Origin: Methylovulum sp.
GTDB taxonomy: Bacteria; Pseudomonadota; Gammaproteobacteria; Methylococcales; Methylomonadaceae
NCBI GenBank assembly: GCA_016919605.1
Contig: JACXTQ010000288.1
Span: 1 to 6,324, forward strand
Reading direction: 5' to 3'
Length of the DNA stretch: 6,324 nt
A model generated the notes under the pieces. That model was not told the DNA's origin. It did not search any database and saw only the letters and a list, made by a program, of their open reading frames with translations. The position numbers and the translations under genes are program-made. Each line of letters opens with the position of its first letter. Position 1 is the first letter of the stretch. Shown here piece by piece: positions 1 through 5,856 of this stretch.

Positions 1-104
1 AAGGATAAGCCGATAAATAAGGGGATATCAATGTGTAGCCGCCTGAGTATTGTGCCGATGATCGAGGGGGCTTCAAAATGCTCGGGGCGGATTTTTGTTT
101 TCAT
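1..104 (-). CDS. rodA: RodA/MrdB-like SEDS cell-wall polymerase, N-terminal fragment (runs off left edge)
   Basis: Reading the minus strand from the ATG at 104-102 gives 34 open codons up to the window edge, beginning MKTKIRPEHF and containing LRRLHIDIPLFIGLS. A short polar basic leader followed by 'LHIDIPLFIGL' entering the first membrane helix is how RodA proteins of many gammaproteobacteria begin. RodA is the inner-membrane SEDS glycosyltransferase that polymerises peptidoglycan during elongation, working with PBP2. Only the leader and the start of helix 1 are visible, so no catalytic residue can be checked. No convincing ribosome binding site precedes this ATG. The frame stays open upstream to a stop at 179-177, so a GTG at 152-150 is possible but would add an unlikely proline-rich leader. 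No PBP2 gene lies directly upstream; a terminator and a peroxiredoxin gene do. The family call rests on remembered sequence similarity of a short stretch. Confidence 0.6.
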   Translation of the reverse strand, partial: MKTKIRPEHFEAPSIIGTILRRLHIDIPLFIGLS

Positions 105-215
105 GGGGTGAAGGGGTGGGTTGCTGCAAAGAGAGGGGAATAAAAATACCACGAAGGCGGGGAGGTTATGCAAGAATCAAGCGTCAAAAGCTAGGGGCAG
201 GGCTCAAAGCCCATT

Positions 216-253
216 AAAAAAAGGCGCGTTGCCAAAACAACGCGCCTTTTTTT
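216..253. terminator. Strong bidirectional rho-independent terminator
   Basis: A perfect 16-bp inverted repeat pairs 216-231 with 238-253 around a 6-nt loop (232-237). The inner stem is the GC-rich ggcgcgttg/caacgcgcc, flanked by seven A on the left and seven T on the right, so each strand has a stem followed by a U tract. It lies about 20 bp beyond the peroxiredoxin stop codon and most likely ends that minus-strand transcript. It also separates that gene from the rodA-like gene further along the same strand. Confidence 0.93.
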
Positions 254-273
254 GCGGGGTGTAATTTAGCTAC

Positions 274-879
274 TTACAGTTTGTCAGCGTTTTTGTCCAA
301 ATACTCCGCTACACCGGCAGGGCTTGCATTCATACCCGCATCGCCTTTAGTCCAACCGGCTGGGCATACTTCGCCGTGTTCTTCGTGGAATTGCAGCGCG
401 TCAACCATGCGCAACAACTCATCCATGTTACGGCCTAATGGCAGATCGTTAACGACTTGGTAACGCACCAAACCACTACGATCAATTAGGAACGTGCCAC
501 GGTAAGCAACGGCAGGCGCAGCTGCTTCAACATCATATGCCTTGCAAATGCTGTGTGCCATGTCGGCGGCCATTGTATATCGGACAGGGCCGATACCGCC
601 TTTGTTGATAGGGGTGTTGCGCCAAGCATTGTGGGTGAAATGCGAGTCGATAGAAACTGCAATCACTTCAACGCCACGGCTGGTGAATTCGTCAATACGG
701 TGATCCAAGGCAATCAGCTCGCTTGGGCAGACGAAGGTAAAATCCAGCGGATAGAAAAACACTACCGCATATTTGCCTTCAGTGGCTTGGGAAAAGCTAA
801 ATGAATCAACTATTTGTCCATCACCTAAAACGGCAGGAACTGTAAAATCAGGGGCTTGCTTACCGACTAATACGCTCAT
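274..879 (-). CDS. Typical 2-Cys peroxiredoxin (AhpC/Prx1 type)
   Basis: This 201-residue protein is a thiol peroxidase that reduces H2O2 and organic hydroperoxides in the cytoplasm. The peroxidatic site is clear: FFYPLDFTFVCPSE holds Pro44, Thr48 and Cys51, and Arg127 in YRGTFLID is the likely conserved active-site arginine. The resolving cysteine is Cys172 in GEVCPAGW, as in the Prx1/AhpC subfamily, whose members form disulfide-linked dimers and decamers. GGIG near residue 94 resembles the GGLG motif tied to overoxidation sensitivity, but a clear C-terminal YF motif is not seen. A third cysteine, Cys112, is present. Length is normal for the family. The ATG at 879-877 has GGAGA upstream at good spacing. 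No AhpF or other reductase gene is adjacent, so the electron donor cannot be told from context. It is transcribed alone and ends at the terminator at 216-253. Confidence 0.95.
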   Translation of the reverse strand: MSVLVGKQAPDFTVPAVLGDGQIVDSFSFSQATEGKYAVVFFYPLDFTFVCPSELIALDHRIDEFTSRGVEVIAVSIDSHFTHNAWRNTPINKGGIGPVRYTMAADMAHSICKAYDVEAAAPAVAYRGTFLIDRSGLVRYQVVNDLPLGRNMDELLRMVDALQFHEEHGEVCPAGWTKGDAGMNASPAGVAEYLDKNADKL

Positions 880-927
880 CGACTGTCTCCAAGATATTGA
901 AAAGTAAATTTTTATTGGGTTTCATCA

Positions 928-944
928 GCCACTATGCAAGTGGC
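928..944. repeat. 17-bp palindrome in the peroxiredoxin leader
   Basis: The sequence gccact-atgca-agtggc is a perfect 6-bp inverted repeat (928-933 with 939-944) around a 5-nt centre. It lies just downstream of the candidate -10 elements and about 50 bp before the start codon. It could be an operator or a small mRNA hairpin. Chance occurrence is also possible for a repeat this short. Confidence 0.35.
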
Positions 945-953
945 GTAGTGCCT

Positions 954-993
954 ATTCTACACTAGATTAGTAAGGATTTGTCCAGTACCGCAA
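954..993 (-). promoter_or_regulatory. Candidate promoter region of the peroxiredoxin gene
   Basis: On the minus strand two overlapping sigma70-like options are visible. One is TTGCGG (993-988) with an 18-bp spacer to TAATCT (969-964). The other is TGGACA (984-979) with a 19-bp spacer to TAGAAT (959-954). Either would give a leader of roughly 65-80 nt. The matches are imperfect and I cannot choose between them. I see no clear OxyR site. Confidence 0.3.
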
Positions 994-1138
994 TTTTTGC
1001 TTGCTTTTATATAAGCTTTAGCGATAATTTATGACAGTAAAGTTACAGATCGGTTAACGATTTTTTAAAACTATAAAATAAAGGCGGCATAGGCTTGCCA
1101 CTAATAACTTAAATATATACTTGGGGAAGGGTATTTCC

Positions 1139-1648
1139 ATGGAAAAAAACAAACACATCACCGAGCCTGATGTTTTCGGCTATCAAGTCCGCATTGTCAG
1201 GCGCGGCAAAGAGAGTAGCCGTTATTTTTCGCATAAACTCTGGGGTAACAGAAACAAATCATTACAAGCCGCCATTACGTGGCGTGACCAAATGCTGGTG
1301 GTCTTAAAGGGTAGCAAAACCCGCTTTCTGAAACCGCCTAAAAACAAAACCACGACGGGTCTGACTGGCGTATCCAGAACTATCAAATTTGACCATCGTA
1401 AAGACAAAAGCTATTTATGCTATACGGTATTCTGGGTTTGCAACGGTAAGGCTAGAAACAAAACCTTTCAAGTCGGTAATGTCGAGCGAGTTACACCTGA
1501 TGATGAATTGCACGCCTTCCGAACAGCCCGTTTATTCAGAAGTTGCTATGAGTTTGCCATAGATAACGATCTGGAATTTCACGACGAAAAATTCTTAGGC
1601 TGGAAGAAAACCCGGCTGTATGAAAACGAAAACCTGGATGTCGTTTAG
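1139..1648 (+). CDS. Small basic protein with two AP2/ERF-like units, putative DNA-binding
   Basis: The product is 169 residues from the ATG at 1139. A longer reading from TTG at 1121 is unlikely because the purine-rich GGGGAAGGG (1123-1131) is the ribosome binding site, seven bases before this ATG. Residues about 13-53 (GYQVRIVRRGK, YFS, LWGNRNKSLQAAITWRD) and about 74-142 (TGLTGVSR, YTVFWVCNGKARNKTFQVG, then a helix with FRTARLFRSCYEFAI) each follow the AP2 pattern. That pattern is three beta strands with Arg/Trp/Lys positions and a GK or GN turn, then an amphipathic alanine- or aromatic-rich helix. A basic linker, KTRFLKPPKNKTTT, joins them. In bacteria such domains usually accompany HNH homing endonucleases; no nuclease motif is visible here. 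A DNA-binding or regulatory role is inference. The gene is monocistronic, with unrelated neighbours. The gene is certain; the AP2 assignment is moderate. Confidence 0.72.
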   Translation: MEKNKHITEPDVFGYQVRIVRRGKESSRYFSHKLWGNRNKSLQAAITWRDQMLVVLKGSKTRFLKPPKNKTTTGLTGVSRTIKFDHRKDKSYLCYTVFWVCNGKARNKTFQVGNVERVTPDDELHAFRTARLFRSCYEFAIDNDLEFHDEKFLGWKKTRLYENENLDVV

Positions 1649-1694
1649 GATTTAGCCTCTGCTAATCCGCCACTTCGTTTTTGCTAGAAATACG

Positions 1695-1739
1695 GGCATA
1701 AGCGTTAGTGCGGGCAAGACTCGCACTAACGCTTATGCC
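1695..1739. terminator. 18-bp hairpin between convergent genes, probable shared terminator
   Basis: Bases 1695-1712 pair perfectly with 1722-1739 around a 9-nt loop. The stem reads ggcataagcgttagtgcg. It sits in the 105-bp gap between the AP2-like gene (stop 1648) and the convergent radical SAM gene (stop 1754), where a bidirectional terminator is expected. Neither side has a proper T tract, so it is not a classical intrinsic terminator. It may block 3' exonucleases, act with Rho, or belong to a dispersed repeat family. Confidence 0.6.
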
Positions 1740-1753
1740 GTCAATAGCCACGT

Positions 1754-2605
1754 TTAAATACTTACTGACACCTCAAACCCTAGTTTACGGACTTCCCCAG
1801 CAAACCCTTCCAAAACCTCCACAGGCAATTTTGCCAGTTGTTCGGCTTCAGGCTGTGCTGAGGGGCGGGCGATGGTATACAGCATAATCCTACGAACATT
1901 ACAGTGATCCTTCAGTTGTTTTAAAACGGCCAGATACGCTTGTTTTTCGGTGTCTGGAAATCCCCGTCCGGCAAAATCAAATAGGCAAGTTTGCAATTTG
2001 GTCTGGCATAATTGGCTAGCGATCAGTAGGTTTTCCACGGCCGCCTGACAGCTTTGGCTGGCATTATTGATTAATGTCCGGCCCGCTTCGGTGGCGCTAT
2101 CAAATTTAAACCAAATTTGTCCGTGGTAATCATTTAAGACCCGCAAGCCATCTTGTACCCTAGGCAGATGTAGTAAGCTGCCATTAGTAATCAAGATATA
2201 ATCACTGGTCGGAAATACCCCCGCTTCGGTGGCTATTTGTCCGATTAAACCTACCGCCCGCGCAAAATCTTTAAGTGTGGTCGGCTCCCCGTTACCGGCG
2301 ATGGCAATATCCTTAATTACCCGTTTGTCCTCATCAACCTCAAAACGGTCATAAAAATCGCCGTGCAGCACGTCATCAAGGAGCAGCCGCAATTCTGTCG
2401 CTAATAAGGCAAAATCAATCGACGGAGCCGCACCGATAGTCAAATTATGCACTTGGCAATAGACGCATCGCCAGTTACAGGTATTGTTGGTGTTGAAGTT
2501 GATGCCGATCGACAGGCCGCCAGCGCGTCTGGACAGCACCGGATAAATGTAGGTTAAGCCAATGATGTCGGCACGGTGGTTATTGACTGATAGTTTTGAA
2601 CCCAT
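1754..2605 (-). CDS. Radical SAM enzyme of unknown substrate
   Basis: This 283-residue protein carries the canonical radical SAM 4Fe-4S motif CxxxCxxC as CNWRCVYC, with Cys43, Cys47 and Cys50. AGNGEPT at 103-109 is the family's GGE-like motif that contacts SAM. ITNGS at 139-143 and WFKFDSA at 165-171 match later strands of the radical SAM barrel. IARPSAQPE near 245 is near the end of the barrel. The overall pattern resembles COG0731-type proteins (annotated as wyosine/imidazoG37 synthetase-like), but bacteria do not make wyosine, so the true substrate is unknown. No extra C-terminal cysteine cluster for a second Fe-S centre is visible; Cys186, Cys200, Cys207 and Cys235 are scattered. The ATG at 2605-2603 is preceded in frame by a stop at 2617-2615, so the start can only be here or downstream; no good ribosome binding site is seen. 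No maturation substrate or partner gene is adjacent. Confidence 0.88.
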   Translation of the reverse strand: MGSKLSVNNHRADIIGLTYIYPVLSRRAGGLSIGINFNTNNTCNWRCVYCQVHNLTIGAAPSIDFALLATELRLLLDDVLHGDFYDRFEVDEDKRVIKDIAIAGNGEPTTLKDFARAVGLIGQIATEAGVFPTSDYILITNGSLLHLPRVQDGLRVLNDYHGQIWFKFDSATEAGRTLINNASQSCQAAVENLLIASQLCQTKLQTCLFDFAGRGFPDTEKQAYLAVLKQLKDHCNVRRIMLYTIARPSAQPEAEQLAKLPVEVLEGFAGEVRKLGFEVSVSI

Positions 2606-2889
2606 GGATTTTGCTTAAATGATGGCTTTTAGCCTTACTATTCTACGGCTTTCTGAAGATTTGATTTGATTTTTTCTGATGGCTCCGCGTTTATGGGACT
2701 GAATTAAGTTTGCCATTTGCCTGATTTTGTTGGCTAGGAGGTGGATAGTGCCATTGATAACCTTAATGCGCCAAAAAAGCCCGATGTGCATCTTCTTCAT
2801 AAGCGGCCAGTATGCTGTTATATAATGATTGATTTTAATCGAAATGGACTTATAGTTGCAGGTTAAACCATTACGTTAAGGATTATCCT
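2606..2889. other. Divergent intergenic spacer, no convincing gene
   Basis: The 284 bp between the divergent radical SAM and DUF475 genes should hold both promoters. It contains only short reading frames on each strand, none with both a good start signal and recognisable sequence. A TATAAT box at 2821-2826 is the clearest signal. No tRNA-like or riboswitch-like fold was recognised. Confidence 0.5.
2816..2826 (+). promoter_or_regulatory. Candidate -10 element for the DUF475 gene
   Basis: A perfect TATAAT occurs at 2821-2826. An overlapping TATATA at 2819-2824 is preceded by TGT, an extended -10 arrangement. The -35 region is poor (TTCATA near 2796-2801), which fits an extended -10 promoter. 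Transcription would begin about 55-60 bp before the ATG at 2890. Confidence 0.4.
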
Positions 2890-3903
2890 ATGCAGCATTT
2901 TCGACTTTCATTTATTATCACTATCGTTTGTTTGGCTATCGCTTTTTATTGGGGTGGCATTGCTGGAACCATGATAGCAATGATTTTAGGCGTGCTGGAA
3001 GTCAGCTTGTCTTTTGATAACGCGGTAGTCAACGCCTCCATACTGAAAAAAATGGATGAACGTTGGCAACAATATTTCCTGACATGGGGAATTTTAATCG
3101 CCGTGTTTGGAATGCGCTTATTGTTCCCTATCACCATTGTTGGGCTGGCGACGGGTATTGATTTTGTCGGGGTCATGCAAATGGCCTTGCATGACCCCAG
3201 TACTTATGCTAAGTATTTGAGCGAATCCCATGTCCAGATTGCCGCCTTCGGTGGCATGTTTTTGTTGATGGTGTTTTTTTCGTTCCTGTTTGATGAAGGC
3301 AAAGAATTGCATTGGTTGGGTTATATTGAGAAAAAATTGGCTAGCTTTGGCAAACTGGAGTCGATTGAAATTATTTTGGCGTTGGGTTTGTTATTGGTCA
3401 GCCAATATTGGTTACCGGAAGCGATCCGTCATGAGGCTTTGGTATCCGGCGTTTCTGGTGTGATCCTGTTTGTGATTGTCGACAGTTTGTCGGCTTTGTT
3501 TGAAGACGAGGAAGAGGGAGAAGAATTGGCCGATGTGCTGAAAAAAGGCAGCGTCATGAGCTTTTTGTATTTGGAAGTGCTGGATGCATCATTTTCTTTC
3601 GATGGTGTGATCGGGGCGTTTGCAATTACCCAAGACGTGGTCATTATCATGTTGGGTTTAGCGATAGGTGCGATGTTTGTTAGAAGTTTGACCGTTTTCT
3701 TGGTGCGCCAAGGCACATTGGATGAATATGTGTTTCTGGAACACGGTGCCCATTATGCCATCGGCAGCTTGGCGGCGATTATGCTGGTCAGCATGACCCA
3801 TGAAATCCCCGAAGTGGTCACCGGCTTAGTGGGTGCGGTGCTGATCGGTTTATCGGTATTTTCGTCTATCCGTTATAAAAACGCTGAAGCCGCTAACGAT
3901 TAA
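2890..3903 (+). CDS. DUF475 family integral membrane protein (TerC-like superfamily)
   Basis: The 337-residue protein is polytopic, with hydrophobic segments at about 7-36, 65-88, 116-135, 158-175, 186-203, 222-245, 248-272 and 290-326. Two related acidic motifs mark the family: LEVSLSFDNAVVNA at 36-49 and LEVLDASFSFDGVIGAF at 228-244. These suggest an internal duplication, with Glu and Asp inside the membrane as in TerC/YkoY-type proteins. A cytoplasmic or exposed loop carries the acidic run DEEEGEE (206-212), and HEIPEVVTG at 304-312 is a further conserved-looking helix end. The related TerC/MntY proteins act in metal (Mn2+) export or tellurite resistance, and DUF475 genes often occur in ter loci, but no ter genes are here. 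Metal transport is therefore inference. The ATG has TAAGGA (2877-2882) seven bases upstream. The stop TAA is part of a 9-bp tandem repeat (3901-3918). Confidence 0.88.
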   Translation: MQHFRLSFIITIVCLAIAFYWGGIAGTMIAMILGVLEVSLSFDNAVVNASILKKMDERWQQYFLTWGILIAVFGMRLLFPITIVGLATGIDFVGVMQMALHDPSTYAKYLSESHVQIAAFGGMFLLMVFFSFLFDEGKELHWLGYIEKKLASFGKLESIEIILALGLLLVSQYWLPEAIRHEALVSGVSGVILFVIVDSLSALFEDEEEGEELADVLKKGSVMSFLYLEVLDASFSFDGVIGAFAITQDVVIIMLGLAIGAMFVRSLTVFLVRQGTLDEYVFLEHGAHYAIGSLAAIMLVSMTHEIPEVVTGLVGAVLIGLSVFSSIRYKNAEAAND

Positions 3904-3918
3904 AGCCTCTAAAGCCTC
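3901..3918 (+). repeat. Two tandem copies of a 9-bp unit over the DUF475 stop codon
   Basis: The unit taaagcctc occurs at 3901-3909 and again at 3910-3918, the first copy beginning with the stop codon. It is probably a small slip duplication with no function. No terminator-like hairpin with a T tract was found between 3904 and 4000, so read-through into ssb is possible. Confidence 0.5.
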
Positions 3919-4014
3919 AGCATTATAGGCGGAAACTCTGCAAAGCGATCTGGCTAAAGATAGCAATAAACAGATTTAAAAACAATAGTAATCAATATTT
4001 AGGAGAAGTTTGTC

Positions 4015-4461
4015 ATGTCGAATGTTTTTAGTGGGGTCTGTACGGTAGGCCGTGATGCTGAAGTGAGATATACCCCGGCCGGATTGGCGGTGTTAAATGT
4101 CAATGTCGCCAATAATATTGGTTTTGGCGACAAGCAACAGACTTTGTGGATTAGGGTGGCGATGTTTGGTAAACGCGCTGAAGGCAGTTTGCAGAATTAT
4201 CTGAAAAAAGGTCAGCAAGTGTTTGTGTCCGGTGAACTGTCCATGAGCGAATACAAGGCTAATGACGGTACGATGCGAACTTCTTTGGAATTGAACGCCA
4301 ACATTATTGATTTGGTCGGTAAAAAGAACGAAGGGGGCGCGGCCTCCGCTGCCGGTCAAAGTTACGCGCCTCCTGGCACGACAGGTCGTGCCGCTACTAC
4401 TTCGCCAGCCGCTAGCCACGATAATTTTGATGAGCCTTATGATGACGACATCCCGTTTTAA
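4015..4461 (+). CDS. ssb: Single-stranded DNA-binding protein, short form
   Basis: The 148-residue protein is an SSB of the bacterial OB-fold family. Residues 4-101 form the OB domain: GVCTVGRDAEVRYTPAG is the classic first-strand region, LWIRVAMFGKRAE holds the conserved Trp45 and Phe51, and LKKGQQVFVSGEL (63-75) is the usual mid-domain turn. A Gly/Ala/Ser/Thr-rich flexible linker (105-135) leads to the acidic tip YDDDIPF, which recruits repair and replication partners in known SSBs. It is shorter than E. coli SSB (178 residues), mainly through the linker, and the start MSNVFSGV and 'TLWIRV' (usually 'TEWHRV') are divergent. It could therefore be an accessory copy rather than the main replication SSB. 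The start has AGGAG (4001-4005) nine bases before the ATG. The lipoprotein leader remnant follows 14 bp after the stop. Confidence 0.93.
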   Translation: MSNVFSGVCTVGRDAEVRYTPAGLAVLNVNVANNIGFGDKQQTLWIRVAMFGKRAEGSLQNYLKKGQQVFVSGELSMSEYKANDGTMRTSLELNANIIDLVGKKNEGGAASAAGQSYAPPGTTGRAATTSPAASHDNFDEPYDDDIPF

Positions 4462-4475
4462 ATAACCGTAACCTT

Positions 4476-4560
4476 ATGAATGGCTCTCCAGTGAATGCTG
4501 TTTTATTTGGTCTGGCCGGTGTTGCTTTGTTGTTAAGTGCTTGCTCCACCGAACATTACT
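4476..4560 (+). pseudogene. Detached lipoprotein signal peptide of the CzcC/TolC-like gene
   Basis: From the ATG at 4476 the frame reads MNGSPVNAVLFGLAGVALLL followed by SACSTEHY and a TAG at 4558-4560. This is a complete type II signal peptide: a hydrophobic core, the lipobox LSAC, and Cys23 as the lipidated residue. CzcC/NodT/OprM-type outer membrane channels start this way. The frame differs from that of the TolC-like body, which follows immediately. I infer that this is the original 5' end of that gene, cut off by the TAG and by a frame change. No good ribosome binding site is seen before this ATG. Read as an intact gene it would give only a 28-residue peptide. Confidence 0.65.
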
Positions 4561-5856
4561 AGGCTACGCCATTACCTATATATACAGGATGCCCATTTGT
4601 CGGCAAGCCATTTTATTGCAGCGGCCAGCAATGAGAAATCGGTGTCAACTGCTGCCAAGCCCAGTGGTGAGGCCAAAACCTTTACCTTAAATCAAGCCGA
4701 CCCCCGTATTGCCGCGGCGTTTGAAGGCATTAATCAGGCGCAAGCTGACTTGCTGACAGCTGGCTTGCTACCTAATCCGCAAATTAGCACGGATATTCAG
4801 TTGTTGCCTTTGACCCGCGTTTTTACGGTAACGCGGCAAGGCAGGCCGCCACAATTTGATTTTAATGTCGCGATGCCGATTGACTGGTTTTTGTTTGGGA
4901 AACGGGCGGCGGCAATAGTGTCGGGCGAACAAGGCGTTGCCGAAGCTGATTTTGCCAATACGGTCAGGATAGCGACCACTATTTCGGTGTTTTATGATGT
5001 GCTGGAAATGCAGGCGATGCTGGAATTGGCGCATGAAAATTTGGACAATCTGGCCAGAATGGAAAACATTATCCGTAACCGTGTCGCGTTTGGCGGTGTC
5101 GGCACCATTGAGACGGATCGTATCCGTCTGTCCATTTTCAGTAGCCGCCGTGATGTCTATGCGTGTGAGCTGGATTTGGCCGCCGCGCTTAACCGTTTCC
5201 GCGCTTTATTGGGTATAGCTGAGGCTACGTCGCTTAAAGTCAACGGTAGCTTAGAAGTTAATGCGTTGGCAAAACCTCTTGCCCTAGAATCGGCGTTTAA
5301 ATGGGCTGAAGAAAACCGCCCTGATTTGGCTTCATTGCAGAAGCAATTGGCAAAAGCCAATGCTGACATCAAGCTTGAGGAAGCTAAGGCTTATCCGCAA
5401 GCGACACCGATAGTCGGCTATAGCCGACAATTCCAACAACAAGCCATTGGTTTCCCCGATGCCAACTCATGGATGGCGGGGGTGAATGTTAGCGTGCCGA
5501 TATTTGACCGCAATCAGGGTAATATCGGCAAGGCCAAGTCGGTTTACAGTCAAACCCAACTCAATCTACAAGCCCAATTGGTCGATTTGCGTGCAGAAAT
5601 TGACCAGGTCGTTAAAACCTTCGCCTCCGCTTACCAATTTTTGGACAGCGACGATCCGGGGCAATTGGACGCGGCCAAGAACGTTCGCGATAAAATCACC
5701 CAAGCCAATGAATTGGGCGGTAAAACGCTGATTGAAGTATTAGACGCACAACGCACTTATCTGGAGACTTATCGTGTCCACATCAGTGGCCGCTCCAGTT
5801 ATTGGCACTCTTTGTATCAGCTCAACGCAGCTATGGGTAAAGAAATATTACGATGA
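4537..5856 (+). CDS. TolC/CzcC-family outer membrane efflux protein, 5'-damaged (probable pseudogene)
   Basis: The open frame of 439 codons from GTG 4537 encodes the body of an outer membrane efflux channel that works with an RND pump and a periplasmic adaptor, CzcCBA style. Two OEP repeats are visible at about 48-227 and 248-433. Family motifs are AGLLPNPQIS (75-84), PIFDRNQGNIGKAK (321-334) and LIEVLDAQRTYLETY (398-412). The first residues (about 1-15) look like out-of-frame filler: GTG 4537 has no ribosome binding site and the encoded N-terminus lacks an export signal. The real leader is in another frame at 4476-4560. Adding one TA to the (TA)4 tract at 4577-4584 would join the frames, leaving only the TAG at 4558 to block reading. 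In repeat 1, LNQA passes directly to DPRI, whereas repeat 2 has LESAFKWAEENRPDL, so about seven residues appear missing. The stop overlaps the next start (ATGA at 5853). Confidence 0.85.
   Translation: MLAPPNITRLRHYLYIQDAHLSASHFIAAASNEKSVSTAAKPSGEAKTFTLNQADPRIAAAFEGINQAQADLLTAGLLPNPQISTDIQLLPLTRVFTVTRQGRPPQFDFNVAMPIDWFLFGKRAAAIVSGEQGVAEADFANTVRIATTISVFYDVLEMQAMLELAHENLDNLARMENIIRNRVAFGGVGTIETDRIRLSIFSSRRDVYACELDLAAALNRFRALLGIAEATSLKVNGSLEVNALAKPLALESAFKWAEENRPDLASLQKQLAKANADIKLEEAKAYPQATPIVGYSRQFQQQAIGFPDANSWMAGVNVSVPIFDRNQGNIGKAKSVYSQTQLNLQAQLVDLRAEIDQVVKTFASAYQFLDSDDPGQLDAAKNVRDKITQANELGGKTLIEVLDAQRTYLETYRVHISGRSSYWHSLYQLNAAMGKEILR
4577..4584 (+). repeat. (TA)4 tract at the inferred frameshift of the CzcC-like gene
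   Basis: Four TA units lie where the reading frame appears to change from the lipoprotein leader to the channel body. Gain of one unit (2 bp) would put both parts in the same frame, so loss of a TA by slippage is a simple explanation. The tract is too short to argue strongly for programmed phase variation. Confidence 0.4.

Noticed and set aside
105..215. Possible end of a PBP2 gene upstream of the rodA-like gene
   Set aside because: A stop at 177-179 and the terminator at 216-253 leave no room, and no PBP2-like sequence is seen.
2615..2800. Minus-strand 61-codon frame ending 9 bp before the radical SAM gene
   Set aside because: It has a basic composition with no recognisable family, no ribosome binding site before its first ATG, and lies in the divergent promoter spacer. 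It could be real but nothing supports it beyond being open.
3429..3716. Minus-strand 95-codon frame opposite the DUF475 gene
   Set aside because: A low-complexity Ser/Lys/Thr-rich antisense shadow of a clear membrane-protein gene.
3904..4014. SOS (LexA) box before ssb, as in E. coli
   Set aside because: No CTGT-N8-ACAG-like sequence is present in this spacer.
4093..4419. Minus-strand 108-codon frame opposite ssb
   Set aside because: An antisense shadow; the ssb frame has the OB fold, acidic tip and a good ribosome binding site.
4495..4536. Second ATG at 4495 as an alternative start for the TolC-like body (same frame)
   Set aside because: It runs into TAA at 4534-4536 after 13 codons, so it cannot feed the body.
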